Source of the DNA: JAVBOV01 sp031550205
GTDB taxonomy: Bacteria; Pseudomonadota; Alphaproteobacteria; RF32; CAG-239
DNA length: 39,251 nucleotides
Assembly: GCA_031550205.1 (NCBI GenBank)
Contig: JAVBOV010000049.1
Span: 1 to 39,251 of the forward strand
Reading direction: 5' to 3'
The notes below the pieces were generated by a model that was not told the origin of the DNA, made no database searches, and saw only the letters and a list, made by a program, of their open reading frames with translations. Positions 7,392 through 14,637 of this stretch are shown here, one piece after another. Both the position numbers and the translations under genes were made by a program. Within the stretch, counting starts at the first letter, position 1. Each line of letters starts with the position of its first letter.

Positions 7392-8113
7392 TGGCCAGTC
7401 CATTAGCGCAGTTTGAAATCAAAACCATCGTCCCCATCAAGGTTGCCGGGGTGGATATATCTTTCACCAACTCTTCTTTAATGATGGTCATTGCCGTTAT
7501 CGCCTCAACTTTGCTCTTTGCCCTGTGCTTAAGAAAAAGAACCATTGTGCCAAGCATTTCTCAATCAATTCCTGAAAGCGTTTATGACTTCATCTCCTCT
7601 CTCATCAAAGAAAACATCGGCGCAGAGGGCTTAAAATATTTCTCGCTGATTTTCTCAATTTTCCTGTTTGTGGCTTTCGGCAACATCTTGGGTCTTTTCC
7701 CATATTCCTTCACATTCACCTCTCATCTGGCTGCTGTCGGCACGCTTTCCTGCACTGCTTTGCTGTTCAATGTCTGCAGCGGCATCAAAAAAAAGAAAAC
7801 GGCATATTTAAGAACTTTCATGCCCAAAGGCATTCCGGCGGCGCTTGCCCCGCTCATTATCCCGATTGAAACCATCTCGTTTTTATCAAAGCCTTTCAGC
7901 CTGACCGTGCGTCTGGTTGCCAACATGACCGTTGGCCACATCATGCTCAAAATCATCGCCGGCTTCGTCGTTGCCTTAGGGGTGCTTGGCGTTGTGCCGC
8001 TGTTGTTTGACTGCTGCATTATCATGTTTGAAATTTTCATCGGTCTCTTGCAGGCCTTCATATATACGGTCTTAAGCTGCATATATTTGGGAGACGCCCT
8101 GCATAGCCACTAA
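7391..8113 (+). CDS. atpB: F0 ATP synthase subunit a
   Basis: 240 residues, normal for an alphaproteobacterial subunit a, which forms the proton half-channels beside the c-ring in the inner membrane. Five or six hydrophobic segments are visible. The essential arginine is R174 in SLTVRLVANMTVGH, and the block FGNILGLFPYSFT precedes it as expected. The start codon overlaps the atpI stop. The rest of F0 follows directly. Confidence 0.97.
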   Translation: MASPLAQFEIKTIVPIKVAGVDISFTNSSLMMVIAVIASTLLFALCLRKRTIVPSISQSIPESVYDFISSLIKENIGAEGLKYFSLIFSIFLFVAFGNILGLFPYSFTFTSHLAAVGTLSCTALLFNVCSGIKKKKTAYLRTFMPKGIPAALAPLIIPIETISFLSKPFSLTVRLVANMTVGHIMLKIIAGFVVALGVLGVVPLLFDCCIIMFEIFIGLLQAFIYTVLSCIYLGDALHSH

Positions 8114-8152
8114 TTATTATGATTTAACTTTAACAACAAAAGGAAGAATACA

Positions 8153-8371
8153 ATGGAATTGTCTTATATCGGCGCCGGCATGTGCGCATTATCAATGACT
8201 GTTGCCGCTTGGGGTGTGTCTCAGGTTTGGACCACAATCATTTCAACTGTCGGCCGCAACCCGCAGGTTAAAAAAGACGTAGATATCTATGGCTGGGCCG
8301 GATTCGCCGCCGTTGAAGCTATTGCGCTTTATGCCTTGGTAATTGCACTGGTAATGTTGACTGCCAAATAA
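8153..8371 (+). CDS. atpE: F0 ATP synthase subunit c
   Basis: 72 residues forming the usual two-helix hairpin with the R35-N36-P37 polar loop. The ion-binding carboxylate is Glu55 in AAVEAIALYAL, and the following residue is Ala, not Ser, which fits proton rather than sodium coupling. The first helix is odd: where most alphaproteobacterial c subunits have G-x-G-x-G-x-G, this one reads V17-x-A19-x-G21-x-S23, with Trp20 and Trp26 nearby. That motif controls helix packing and ring size. An AAAGGAAG ribosome binding site lies upstream, consistent with the high expression needed for a multicopy ring subunit. Confidence 0.95.
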   Translation: MELSYIGAGMCALSMTVAAWGVSQVWTTIISTVGRNPQVKKDVDIYGWAGFAAVEAIALYALVIALVMLTAK

Positions 8372-8373
8372 CC

Positions 8374-8862
8374 ATGCCGCAGCTTAACCTTGCCTCATAT
8401 CCTTCGCAAATTTTTTGGCTGGTAATATGCTTTTTTACCATGTATTCCATTATGTCTTTTTTCATCATTCCCAGAATAAAAGGCATAATGGATCTGCGGC
8501 AGAGAAACATAGACAAACACCTTTTGGAAGCTCACCAGTTCAAAGAAAAAGCCGAAACAGCCCTCAAAGCCTATCAAAACGCCTTAAAAAAAGCCACGGA
8601 CAAGGCCAGTCAGTCTTTGGAAAGAACCCAGGCTGAGCTAAACGAGTTCATCGCCAGGCGGCAAAGCGAACTTACTGAAAGTTTGAACCAAAAAATCGCC
8701 AATGGTGAGGCTGAAATTAAAAAAAGCAAAGAGGAAGCTTTAACCAAAGTCAGAGAAATCTCTGAAGATTTGGCCTTGGACATCATCAAAAAAATCGGCA
8801 TCAAAGAAATAAGCGCTAAGGACATTGAAAATACCTCACGCACAATAATGAAAGAAAACTAA
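8374..8862 (+). CDS. atpF': F0 ATP synthase subunit b'
   Basis: 162 residues. The start MPQLNLASYPSQIFWL leads into a membrane segment (about 13-34), then IIPRIKGIMDLRQRNIDKHLLEA, the conserved junction of b-type stalk subunits, and a long charged coiled coil to the end. It is the first of two adjacent b-type genes. The P-Q-L-N/D start is typical of b' in Alphaproteobacteria and phototrophs. With subunit b it forms the heterodimeric peripheral stalk. It starts two bases after atpE stops. Confidence 0.93.
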   Translation: MPQLNLASYPSQIFWLVICFFTMYSIMSFFIIPRIKGIMDLRQRNIDKHLLEAHQFKEKAETALKAYQNALKKATDKASQSLERTQAELNEFIARRQSELTESLNQKIANGEAEIKKSKEEALTKVREISEDLALDIIKKIGIKEISAKDIENTSRTIMKEN

Positions 8863-8863
8863 A

Positions 8864-9367
8864 ATGCATGAACACGCCACAGCCTTTTATTTAGAAGCAG
8901 AATTTTGGGTTTCTGCCGCGTTCGTTATTGTGGTCGCCGGCCTTGCTTCTCCGGTTGGCAAAGTGGCAAAATCTCTGCTCAAAAAACGTGTGGACGGCAT
9001 CAGCCGCCGCATTTCCGACGCCGCTTCACTTAAGGACGATGCCAAAAAACTCTTGGCCGAATATGAACAAAAGCTGTCCTTAGCCGAAGCCGAGGCCAGC
9101 GAAATTTTGAAAAAAGCCCAAAAAGAAATCGCCCTTTTAAAAGAAGAAAAACTTGAAAAGTTGGCTGCGGAAATCAAACTTAAAGAACAGGAAGCGGCCG
9201 CCCGCATTGAAACCGCAAAAACCAAAGCCGAACAGGAAATTGCCCTGCTCGCCGGTCAAACTGCCGTTAAACTTGTCAAACAAACTCTAGAAGCCAAGCT
9301 CGATTCCAAAACAGAGCAAAAACTAATCGAAACCTCAATCAAAAACCTAAGCACCTTAAAGATATAA
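8864..9367 (+). CDS. atpF: F0 ATP synthase subunit b
   Basis: 167 residues. The start with LEAEFWVSAAFVIVVAGLA gives one membrane helix (about 12-28), followed by a KRVDGISRRISDA junction and a coiled coil very rich in Ala, Glu and Lys to about 150. This is the partner of b' in the peripheral stalk. It begins one base after the b' stop. The F1 genes (atpHAGDC) do not follow, as is usual for Alphaproteobacteria where F0 and F1 are separate operons. Confidence 0.95.
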   Translation: MHEHATAFYLEAEFWVSAAFVIVVAGLASPVGKVAKSLLKKRVDGISRRISDAASLKDDAKKLLAEYEQKLSLAEAEASEILKKAQKEIALLKEEKLEKLAAEIKLKEQEAAARIETAKTKAEQEIALLAGQTAVKLVKQTLEAKLDSKTEQKLIETSIKNLSTLKI

Positions 9368-9409
9368 CAACAAAAAAACACCCTTTAACCGTTTTTCGGG
9401 TAGTAATGT

Positions 9410-9511
9410 ATGAAAGATAAATCAGAAGTTGCAAAACCAATACGCTTTTTAGCAAGCGACGATGCAAGCTATATCACAGGAACAACCTTAACAATCGACG
9501 GCGGACATTGA
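9410..9511 (+). pseudogene. Remnant of a short-chain dehydrogenase C-terminus
   Basis: A 34-codon frame reads MKDKSEVAKPIRFLASDDAS, then YITGTTLTIDGGH and a stop. The pattern FLASD-x-ASYITG-x-x-x-x-x-DGG is the C-terminal signature of FabG-like short-chain dehydrogenases. Just upstream the frame is closed by TAA, and no Rossmann domain is present before it, so only the tail of a gene of about 250 codons survives. Decay or replacement next to the atp operon is the likely history. Confidence 0.75.
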
Positions 9512-9579
9512 GATATCTTCAATAAAAAAATAAACACCTTAAATCCTCAATAAACCCGCCTTAAAATTGTTTTTTTTAT

Positions 9580-9676
9580 GTCATTTCGACGACCTGACCG
9601 AAGGGAATGAAGGAGAAATCTTGTGCGTCGATATAGATTTCTCCTCCACTCACTGCGTTCGCGTCGTCGAAATGAC
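9580..9676. repeat. 97-bp long inverted repeat
   Basis: The ends GTCATTTCGACGAC and GTCGTCGAAATGAC are perfect 14-base inverted repeats, and GGAGAAATCT pairs with AGATTTCTCC nearer the centre. The element lies in the non-coding stretch 9512-9704 after the dehydrogenase remnant. It is a hairpin-type repeat; only one copy was found in this window. Confidence 0.8.
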
Positions 9677-9704
9677 GTCTGTTTTTAATTTTAAGAAGAG
9701 CCTA

Positions 9705-9744
9705 ATAAAAAAACGCCCAAAACCGACAATGGCTTGGGGCGTTA
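9705..9744 (-). terminator. Rho-independent terminator for the leftward gene
   Basis: On the minus strand AACGCCCC-AAGCC, a loop, and GGTTTTGGGCGTT form a stem followed by seven T. It lies just beyond the stop of the minus-strand gene at 9757. Confidence 0.8.
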
Positions 9745-9756
9745 TTTCCAATCTTG

Positions 9757-10095
9757 CTAATCAACCAATTCAAACTCTTCTACTTCCCGAAGAATTTTGT
9801 CATCGCTCACCTGTAGGTTATGGTCCCAAAACATAAGCACAAACGCGCCAAAATCGCAATAGTCATCAAGAACATCATAAAATATTCCCTCTGTTAACTG
9901 ATGCTTCTTCGGCACATATTTTGCAACATCATACGGAAAAAACTCTTGGTCTCCATACTCGGAAACAATAACCACTCCGTTTTTCAAAATGTGATAATTT
10001 TCCGTCTTCCTGGTCTGAATAATTCGCCCTTTGGGAGTTCTGAACAAAACAGCCAATTCCTTACCAATATAACAAAACAGCCAATTCCTTACCAA
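9757..10095 (-). CDS. Hypothetical protein with duplicated N-terminus
   Basis: 112 residues from a TTG at 10095 that lies ten bases after GGTGGGAG. No family was recognised. The central part is a mixed alpha/beta sequence (NYHILKNGVVIVSEYGDQEF, FFPYDVAKYVPKKHQL) with an acidic C-terminus (DDKILREVEEFELVD). A 28-bp tandem duplication at 10051-10106 covers the start; because 28 is not a multiple of three, the first residues are read from two frames of the same sequence. Before the duplication the protein must have started differently. A proper terminator at 9705-9744 supports it being a real gene, but the N-terminus is uncertain. Confidence 0.55.
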   Translation of the reverse strand: MVRNWLFCYIGKELAVLFRTPKGRIIQTRKTENYHILKNGVVIVSEYGDQEFFPYDVAKYVPKKHQLTEGIFYDVLDDYCDFGAFVLMFWDHNLQVSDDKILREVEEFELVD

Positions 10096-10106
10096 TATAA
10101 CAAAAC
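10051..10106. repeat. 28-bp tandem duplication
   Basis: Two identical 28-base units starting AGCCAATTCCTTACC follow each other directly. They fall across the start of the minus-strand hypothetical gene and shift its frame relative to the unduplicated state. Confidence 0.9.
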
Positions 10107-10155
10107 TCCCACCTTTTCAAGCAAATAAACCGCCCCCCTTCATCCCTCCTCTTTT

Positions 10156-10425
10156 CTTCCTCTTTCCTGCCTTAGTGCAGCTTTTTAGATTTTGTTAGCG
10201 CAGCCTTGCGTCCTTCGGCTCGAGCGTGAGTCTTGCCGACTTAAAAGGTAAGACAGCCAAAGAACAATAAGACACTAAGGCAGGACATTAGCGAGAGAGC
10301 AAAGCGGAGCTAACAAAGTCTTAATGGGTTTTCAATGGCAGAAGCCTTTGGTTACTTTGGGCTACAAAGTAACAAAACCCCATGCAGGTAAAAGTCTACA
10401 AGAAAAATAAGGATGAGATTGCCGC
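10156..10425. repeat. Large dispersed repeat, copy I
   Basis: About 270 bp, starting CTTCCTCTTTCCTGCCTTAG and ending GGATGAGATTGCCGC. CCTGCCTTAGTG on the left is answered by CACTAAGGCAGG inside, TTTTGTTAGC is answered by GCTAACAAAG, and GTTACTTTG-GGCTA-CAAAGTAAC forms a small hairpin near the right end. Copies recur at 15158-15512 and, cut short, at 38986-39115. No reading frame of note. The rest of 10096-10478 holds a CCTC-CCTT-AAGG-GAGG hairpin at 10438-10459. Confidence 0.85.
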
Positions 10426-10478
10426 TGACCCCGCCTAACCTCTCCTTAAAAGGCGAGGAATAAAAGATTAATGCAAAA

Positions 10479-11252
10479 TCACTTAATATACTTCCTCGCC
10501 TCTTCCAAATCCTCCGGCGTATCAATATCCGCCGGTGCCAAATCATTCAAAGTAAGATTCTCAACCAATTTAGCCCTAATATGCATTCCGTCTTCCAAAG
10601 CTCTTAATTGCTCCAAAGACTCCCGATTCTCCAAAACCCCCACCGGCAGGCTCACAAACTTCTGCAAAGACTTTGCCGAATATACATAAATGCCGATATG
10701 ATGATATAAATCCTGATTCTCGCACTTCTCGGGGTTTCTGGTAAAAGGAGCCACCGCGCGGGTAAAATACAAACAGCGGCCTTCATTCTCGCCTTTCTTC
10801 AAACCCATCACAATCTTCACATTCCCCGGTTTTTGGGCTTCTTCAATTGAAGAAAAAATCTTGCCGCAGGTTGCAATATCGCAGCCGGTTTTTTCCACAA
10901 TCTTAATCAGCTCATTATTAATCGCCGGATCGGTATTAACCGCATCTCCCTGAAAATTAACCACAATGTCATATTTTGTGCCGCTCGGGTCAATTTCTTT
11001 TAAGGCGGCGGCGATTCTGTCTGTGCCGGAAGGAAGCGTTGGGTCGGTCAAAATTGCCTTGGCTCCAAACTTCTTGCACTCATCCAAAATCACCTGATCT
11101 CCGGCAGCCACATATATATCTCCGGGCACAGCCTTTTTCACATTCTCATAAACCCTTTGCAAAAGCGTTTTGCCGTTAATGTCGGCCAAAGGCTTGTTTG
11201 GCAGCCTGGTAGAGGCCATTCTGACCGGAATCATCGTAACAATGTTTGACAT
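10479..11252 (-). CDS. kdsB: 3-deoxy-manno-octulosonate cytidylyltransferase
   Basis: 257 residues. KdsB joins CMP to Kdo, the inner-core sugar of lipopolysaccharide, in the cytoplasm. The nucleotide-binding start IPVRMASTRLPNKPL, the PSGTDRIAAA block, NFQGDA at the metal-binding aspartate, and the HHIGIYVYSAKSL and LENRESLEQLRALEDG regions in the second half are all family hallmarks. Length is normal. It stands alone on the minus strand, divergent from queA with about 55 bases between. It indicates that the organism makes Kdo-containing LPS. Confidence 0.95.
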   Translation of the reverse strand: MSNIVTMIPVRMASTRLPNKPLADINGKTLLQRVYENVKKAVPGDIYVAAGDQVILDECKKFGAKAILTDPTLPSGTDRIAAALKEIDPSGTKYDIVVNFQGDAVNTDPAINNELIKIVEKTGCDIATCGKIFSSIEEAQKPGNVKIVMGLKKGENEGRCLYFTRAVAPFTRNPEKCENQDLYHHIGIYVYSAKSLQKFVSLPVGVLENRESLEQLRALEDGMHIRAKLVENLTLNDLAPADIDTPEDLEEARKYIK

Positions 11253-11307
11253 CTTTTCTTTTTCCTTTATAAGTTCGCTTAATCAAACATAACATATAAG
11301 ACAGAAA

Positions 11308-12360
11308 ATGAAAGTAGATATTTTTGACTTTGAGCTTAATAAAGAGCTGATAGCAACCGAGCCCGCCTCCCCGCGTGACAGCTCCAAATTGTTAGACCTG
11401 TCAATCAACGGCCAAATTTCCGACCGCCGTTTTCATGACCTGCCCTCGCTCTTAAATCCTGAAGATATTTTGGTTTTTAACGACACCAAAGTCATTCCCG
11501 CCAAATTATACGGCCGCCGCGGCCAGGCTGAATTAGAGGTTACCTTGTACCGCCTGGATGCCGAGCTTAACTGGTGGGCTTTTATCAAAAATTCCAAACG
11601 CTTAAAAATCGGCGATACCATAACTTTTTATTCCGCCTCAATACCGATAGAAAAATCAACCTTCACCGCCAAAGTGCTGGAAAAAAAAGAAGATGACGGC
11701 GTGCTTTTAAGCTTAAACTCCGTTGAAAATTTGGAAATATACGGCTCCATGCCCCTGCCGCCATACATCAAAAGAGAAAAGCTTGAAAACAAAAACGACA
11801 CCCAAAACTACCAAACCGTCTATGCCAAAAACGAAGGCGCTGTTGCCGCTCCAACTGCCGGCCTGCATTTCACGCCTGAGGTCATGGCCGCTTTAGAGCA
11901 AAAAGGCGTTAAAAAAGTTTTTTTAACCCTGCACGTCGGCGCCGGAACTTTTTTGCCCGTAAAAACTGAAGACACCATTGATCACAAAATGCACTCCGAG
12001 TTCGGCATCATCTCCGGGGAAGCCGCAGATAAAATCAACCAAGCCAAAGCCAGCGGCGGCAGAGTAATTGCCGTCGGCACCACTTCCTTAAGGCTTCTTG
12101 AAACCGCCGCCGATGACCAAGGCATTTTGCACCCCTTCAGCGGCGACACCAACATCTTCATCACCCCCGGTTATAAATTCAAAATTATCGACGCCGTCAT
12201 CACCAACTTTCACCTGCCCAAATCAACCTTGTTCATGCTGGTCTGCGCCATCGCCGGCACAGATTTCATGAAATCCGCCTACAAACATGCCATGCTTCAC
12301 AACTATCGTTTTTATTCATACGGCGACAGCAGCATCATCTCCTGCATAAATAAATTATAA
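11308..12360 (+). CDS. queA: tRNA preQ1(34) S-adenosylmethionine ribosyltransferase-isomerase
   Basis: 350 residues. QueA transfers and isomerises the ribosyl group of SAM onto preQ1 in tRNA to give epoxyqueuosine. The start MKVDIFDFELNKELIATEPA, then PRDSSKLL, VFNDTKVIPAKLYG, the middle block MPLPPYIKRE with the YQTVYAKNEGAVAAPTAGLHF signature, and the closing FHLPKSTLFMLVCA...YRFYSYGDSS are characteristic. Full length. The following membrane GGDEF-like gene starts within 40 bases in the same frame. Confidence 0.97.
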   Translation: MKVDIFDFELNKELIATEPASPRDSSKLLDLSINGQISDRRFHDLPSLLNPEDILVFNDTKVIPAKLYGRRGQAELEVTLYRLDAELNWWAFIKNSKRLKIGDTITFYSASIPIEKSTFTAKVLEKKEDDGVLLSLNSVENLEIYGSMPLPPYIKREKLENKNDTQNYQTVYAKNEGAVAAPTAGLHFTPEVMAALEQKGVKKVFLTLHVGAGTFLPVKTEDTIDHKMHSEFGIISGEAADKINQAKASGGRVIAVGTTSLRLLETAADDQGILHPFSGDTNIFITPGYKFKIIDAVITNFHLPKSTLFMLVCAIAGTDFMKSAYKHAMLHNYRFYSYGDSSIISCINKL

Positions 12361-12396
12361 ACCTTCTTGGATTACAATGCCGCAAGGAGAAAAACT

Positions 12397-13548
12397 TTGC
12401 TCAATCTTGAAAAAAAACTGGAACTTTTAAAAAACAGCTTTATTCCCGCCGGAATATTTGCTGCTTCCATTTTGAGCTTTTTCATAATGGGCAAACTTGA
12501 GCCAAACTCGCTCTTAACCCTGCACTTTTGCATTTATGCCTTAAGCGCCTTAAGCATCATCGTCTTGTTATATTTCAACCAAAGCAGCCCGCTGTTTTTT
12601 GTCATCACCATAACTTTGTCATATCTGTTCATCAACGGTTTAAAAATAAATTTAGAGCAAACCTACATTGAATCAAACCTGTTTCTTTACTTAAGCGTTC
12701 TGGTGCCGTTTAATTTTTTAATTTTTTATTTCCTGCCCGAGCGGCCGTTTTTAAACATCAGAAACGTCTTCCTGCTCCTGCTCATTTTTGCAGAAATCGC
12801 CCTGGCTGAAAAACTGCGGGAAATTAATTTCGTTCCATTTTCTCCTTCTGAATCCGGCTTAAGCTTTTTAAGCCTTGGCCTTTTTGCCGCTTGCTTCATC
12901 GTTTTTTTCGCCACCTCAATCGTCAACGGCAAAATATATTCAGCTTCTTTGTTTTTTGCCGCCTTAAACGTTTTCTTCGGCTTTTATTATTCCGCCAATG
13001 TTAACGCCATAACCTTCTTCTTTGCCGCCGCCGCATTAACCGTCTTCATTGGCATCATCCAAAACACCTACCAAGCCGTTTACAAAGACCCTCTGACCAA
13101 CCTTTATAACCGCAATTCTTATATAATCCACGCCAAAGATTTTCCCCTAAAATACAGCATCGGCATCATCGCCATAGATGATTACGACAAACTTTTCAAG
13201 GCCTTCCGCCGGTTAGGGCTAAATTCTCTGGTTAAAATGATTTCTCTGAAAATTAACGAGGCTCAAACCGATTCCCCCGTTTATCGTTATAGCGATGACG
13301 AATTTGTTGTGGTCTTCAAGAATAAAGATAAAAATGAAAGCTTTGAAGAATTGGAAAAAATCAGGCGTTCAATCGCCGCGGCAGAATTTATTATCAGTAA
13401 GCTCAAAAAGCCGGTTAAACTTACCGTTTCTGCCGGAGTTTCTGAAAAGAAAAGAAGCGACGCCAATTCAATCGAGGTCTTAACCCGCGCCCACAAAGCC
13501 CTGCAAAAAACTTATAAGTTTACTCAGAACGTGACAACCAAAGCATAA
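12397..13548 (+). CDS. Membrane protein with degenerate GGDEF domain
   Basis: 383 residues from the TTG at 12397, chosen because AAGGAG lies seven bases upstream; a TTG at 12367 would add ten residues but has no such site. Residues 1-225 contain about seven or eight hydrophobic segments. A diguanylate-cyclase-type domain follows, with the opening motif DPLTNLYNRN at about 231-240. The active-site loop reads S-D-D-E-F (about 299-303) in place of G-G-D-E-F, and the D-x-D/N-x-F-K metal region is also altered (IAIDDYDKLFKAF). Cyclic-di-GMP synthesis is therefore unlikely; a sensor or binding role is an inference. The 3' end overlaps the convergent lgt gene by 29 bases. Confidence 0.85.
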   Translation: MLNLEKKLELLKNSFIPAGIFAASILSFFIMGKLEPNSLLTLHFCIYALSALSIIVLLYFNQSSPLFFVITITLSYLFINGLKINLEQTYIESNLFLYLSVLVPFNFLIFYFLPERPFLNIRNVFLLLLIFAEIALAEKLREINFVPFSPSESGLSFLSLGLFAACFIVFFATSIVNGKIYSASLFFAALNVFFGFYYSANVNAITFFFAAAALTVFIGIIQNTYQAVYKDPLTNLYNRNSYIIHAKDFPLKYSIGIIAIDDYDKLFKAFRRLGLNSLVKMISLKINEAQTDSPVYRYSDDEFVVVFKNKDKNESFEELEKIRRSIAAAEFIISKLKKPVKLTVSAGVSEKKRSDANSIEVLTRAHKALQKTYKFTQNVTTKA

Positions 13549-14323
13549 CCCCAATGCCGACAACAACCAGCGGAACAGACAGCATCTGCCCCATGGTAAT
13601 GCCGCCGAAGAAAAAGCCGAGCTGTGCATCAGGCTCGCGGAACTGTTCCACAAACAGCCTGAAAGCTCCGTAGCAGGCAATAAACAAAGCCGATAAGAAA
13701 CCGCTGCGCTCACGCACAAATTTGGAACGCCATGCCAAGTTCAAAATAACCAGCATCAAAACTCCTTCCAAAATCGCTTCATAAAGCTGCGAAGGATGCC
13801 TTGGCAAATATCCGCCGCTGGGAAACCTGATTGCCCAAGGCACATTGGTCACCCTGCCCCAAAGCTCGTCGTTAACAAAGTTGGCAAGCCTTCCCAAAAA
13901 GATGCCGATTGGCACATATAAAACCACCAGATCGGTCATCTTCAAAAACTTGACCTTGGCTTTAAGCGCATAAAAATATATTGCCAAAATCACACCGATA
14001 ATTCCGCCATGTAAAGACATTCCGCCATTCCAAATTGCAAAAATCTGCAACGGGTTTTTAATAAACGGATTCGCACCGGCCCCGCTGTAAAATAAAACGT
14101 ATCCCAAACGCCCGCCCAGAATAATTCCGAGCGTCACATAAAAAACCAGATCTTCAAGATGCTTCGGGCTCACATCGCTCTTATATTTTTTAATATTTTT
14201 ATTAACCAAAAACCAGGCAATTAATATGCCGGCCAAATACGCCATTGAATACCACCTGATTGCCACCGGCCCGATGGAAAATATAATTGGCGAAATATTA
14301 GGAAAAGAAAAACCAACATCCAT
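13520..14323 (-). CDS. lgt: Prolipoprotein diacylglyceryl transferase
   Basis: 267 residues from the ATG at 14323, which follows AGGA; a TTG two codons upstream is less likely. Lgt attaches diacylglycerol from phosphatidylglycerol to the lipobox cysteine of prolipoproteins in the inner membrane. Several membrane segments, the SLHGGIIG histidine loop, the signature GRLANFVNDELWGR, RHPSQLYEA, and the C-terminal YGAFRLFVEQFREPD are present. The lipoprotein at 591 is an expected substrate. The gene runs convergent to and slightly overlaps the GGDEF-like gene. Confidence 0.97.
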   Translation of the reverse strand: MDVGFSFPNISPIIFSIGPVAIRWYSMAYLAGILIAWFLVNKNIKKYKSDVSPKHLEDLVFYVTLGIILGGRLGYVLFYSGAGANPFIKNPLQIFAIWNGGMSLHGGIIGVILAIYFYALKAKVKFLKMTDLVVLYVPIGIFLGRLANFVNDELWGRVTNVPWAIRFPSGGYLPRHPSQLYEAILEGVLMLVILNLAWRSKFVRERSGFLSALFIACYGAFRLFVEQFREPDAQLGFFFGGITMGQMLSVPLVVVGIGVMLWLSRSE

Positions 14324-14360
14324 AATCAAAAATCCTAAATCAAAAATTTCAATATAACAG

Positions 14361-14384
14361 GTCTGCCTGGCAAAGCCAGCAGAC
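14361..14384. repeat. REP-like hairpin, copy B
   Basis: GTCTGC-C-TGGC-AAA-GCCA-G-CAGAC is followed by GGAGCGTCATCCT. Compared with 4445-4468, two stem positions differ and their partners differ to match, so pairing is preserved. It lies in the lgt-ybjN intergenic region (14324-14637). Confidence 0.8.
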
Positions 14385-14449
14385 TACGGAGCGTCATCCT
14401 CGGAGTCAGCGGGAGCGAAGTCGACTGCTGAACCCGGGGACATAAATCG

Positions 14450-14474
14450 GTTTATAGTTTATTAAACTATAAAC
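14450..14474. promoter_or_regulatory. Perfect 12-bp inverted repeat
   Basis: GTTTATAGTTTA and TAAACTATAAAC flank a single T. It is all A/T apart from the outer G/C and inner G/C pairs, with no proper T-run, so it looks more like a protein-binding operator than a terminator. Confidence 0.6.
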
Positions 14475-14476
14475 TT

Positions 14477-14615
14477 TTATCCACACATTAAAGCTTTTTT
14501 GCACACTCAAAAAATTAAGTGCTTGTTTTTGAGTCCTATTTTTTTTTGTAAAATAATTTAAGTTGATAACTTTTTTTCATATATTGCCTAATGCGACTCG
14601 GGCGGTTTAAGATTC
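14477..14615. other. AT-rich region with two DnaA boxes and three GANTC sites
   Basis: TTATCCACA at 14477-14485 is a perfect DnaA box and TTTTGCACA at 14497-14505 fits the relaxed consensus in the same direction, exactly 20 bases on. GANTC methylation sites occur at 14531-14535, 14595-14599 and 14611-14615. The stretch is AT-rich and precedes the ybjN-like gene. Cell-cycle-linked control is possible in an alphaproteobacterium using CcrM and DnaA. The site matches are seen; the function is inference. Confidence 0.45.
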
Positions 14616-14637
14616 ATCATTATTTGGAGAAAAAGTA

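Noticed and set aside
9567..9836. Open frame of 89 codons on plus
   Set aside because: It crosses the long inverted repeat, the terminator and the 3' end of the minus-strand gene; composition is not protein-like.
14477..14505. Chromosome origin oriC
   Set aside because: Only two DnaA boxes and none of the usual neighbours (dnaA, hemE, parAB, gidA). Kept as a regulatory observation only.
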